From the NCBI GenBank assembly GCA_000226015.1, contig JH154536.1:145738-175239 (forward strand): a DNA stretch of 29,502 bases, given 5' to 3'. The position numbers were made by a program, and so were the translations under genes. The notes beneath the pieces were generated by a model. It searched no databases. It had not been told where the DNA came from and was given only the letters and a program-made list of their open reading frames with translations. Positions 29,352 through 29,502 of the stretch are shown here, piece by piece. Numbering within the stretch: position 1 is the first letter of the stretch; every line of letters starts with the position of its first letter. The DNA is from Mnemiopsis leidyi (Eukaryota > Ctenophora > Tentaculata > Lobata > Bolinopsidae).

Positions 29352-29502
29352 GGGGGAAATGCAAGATTTAATTTGGACTAAATCCATGTATCTTTACCCA
29401 GCATTTAAATGATAACAAGATAAAATTATAGCAGGGTTAAATGGATTAAAAAGTTACTTAACTAAGACTTAGAGCATCTGTCAATCATGTGATCGAGCAC
29501 AA
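29352..29502 (+). other. Window end, probably 3' UTR of the last gene
   Basis: A+T-rich, with no standard AATAAA seen before the window ends. Confidence 0.4.

Noticed and set aside
1-29502. CRISPR array, prokaryotic operon or phage-like structures
   Set aside because: The repeats are minisatellites without spacer structure, and the genes are spliced eukaryotic genes.

Overview
This is a eukaryotic, animal (metazoan) genome scaffold: about 60% A+T, short introns with GT...AG ends, microsatellites, a tRNA-derived SINE and a 690-bp run of N. The gene families (TIL/VWC/CCP/SRCR extracellular mosaic, class A GPCR, CIN85/CD2AP-like SH3 adaptor, membrane-tailed sulfotransferase, ABM-domain protein) fit an invertebrate. 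A cnidarian or another early-branching animal is my guess, but the sequence alone does not fix the phylum.

Layout. (1) 1-2574: CA microsatellite and A+T-rich DNA with short direct repeats; no exon found. (2) 2575-16744, + strand: one large gene for a secreted multidomain protein. I place 24 exons whose phases join without a break (3,716 coding bases, about 1,237 residues). The order is two CGGC cysteine modules mixed with six TIL domains, seven VWC domains each split by an intron, one CCP/sushi, one SRCR and an unrecognised C-terminal domain. The 5' end (signal peptide exon) is not visible. (3) The 6.2-kb intron 8359-14569 of that gene holds a complete intronless class A GPCR gene (12978-13994) on the same strand, plus the assembly gap and a possible LINE remnant. 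(4) 16745-20480: 3' UTR, a tRNA-derived SINE, weak coding-like fragments and a small possible membrane protein exon. (5) 20626-23800, - strand: an eight-exon adaptor gene with a WH2-like motif, proline-rich segments, one SH3 domain and a CIN85/CD2AP-type C-terminal coiled coil. (6) 24447-25187, + strand: an intronless sulfotransferase with a C-terminal membrane helix, divergent from the adaptor gene. (7) 25745-26089, - strand: a single-exon ABM-domain protein. (8) 26090-28849: non-coding DNA with an 18-bp minisatellite, a dense CACGTG/CRE cluster and a small foldback element. (9) 28850-29351, + strand: the last two exons of an unrecognised gene.

The most striking pattern is local tandem duplication placed at gene boundaries. 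In at least four introns the repeat unit contains the 5' splice site itself, so the intron starts with two to six spare donor sites. In one case the repeat covers a 3' splice site. In two neighbouring intronless genes the duplicated segment is the end of the coding sequence with its stop codon. The genes do not form a pathway that I can recognise; the extracellular mosaic protein, the GPCR and the sulfotransferase are simply neighbours.
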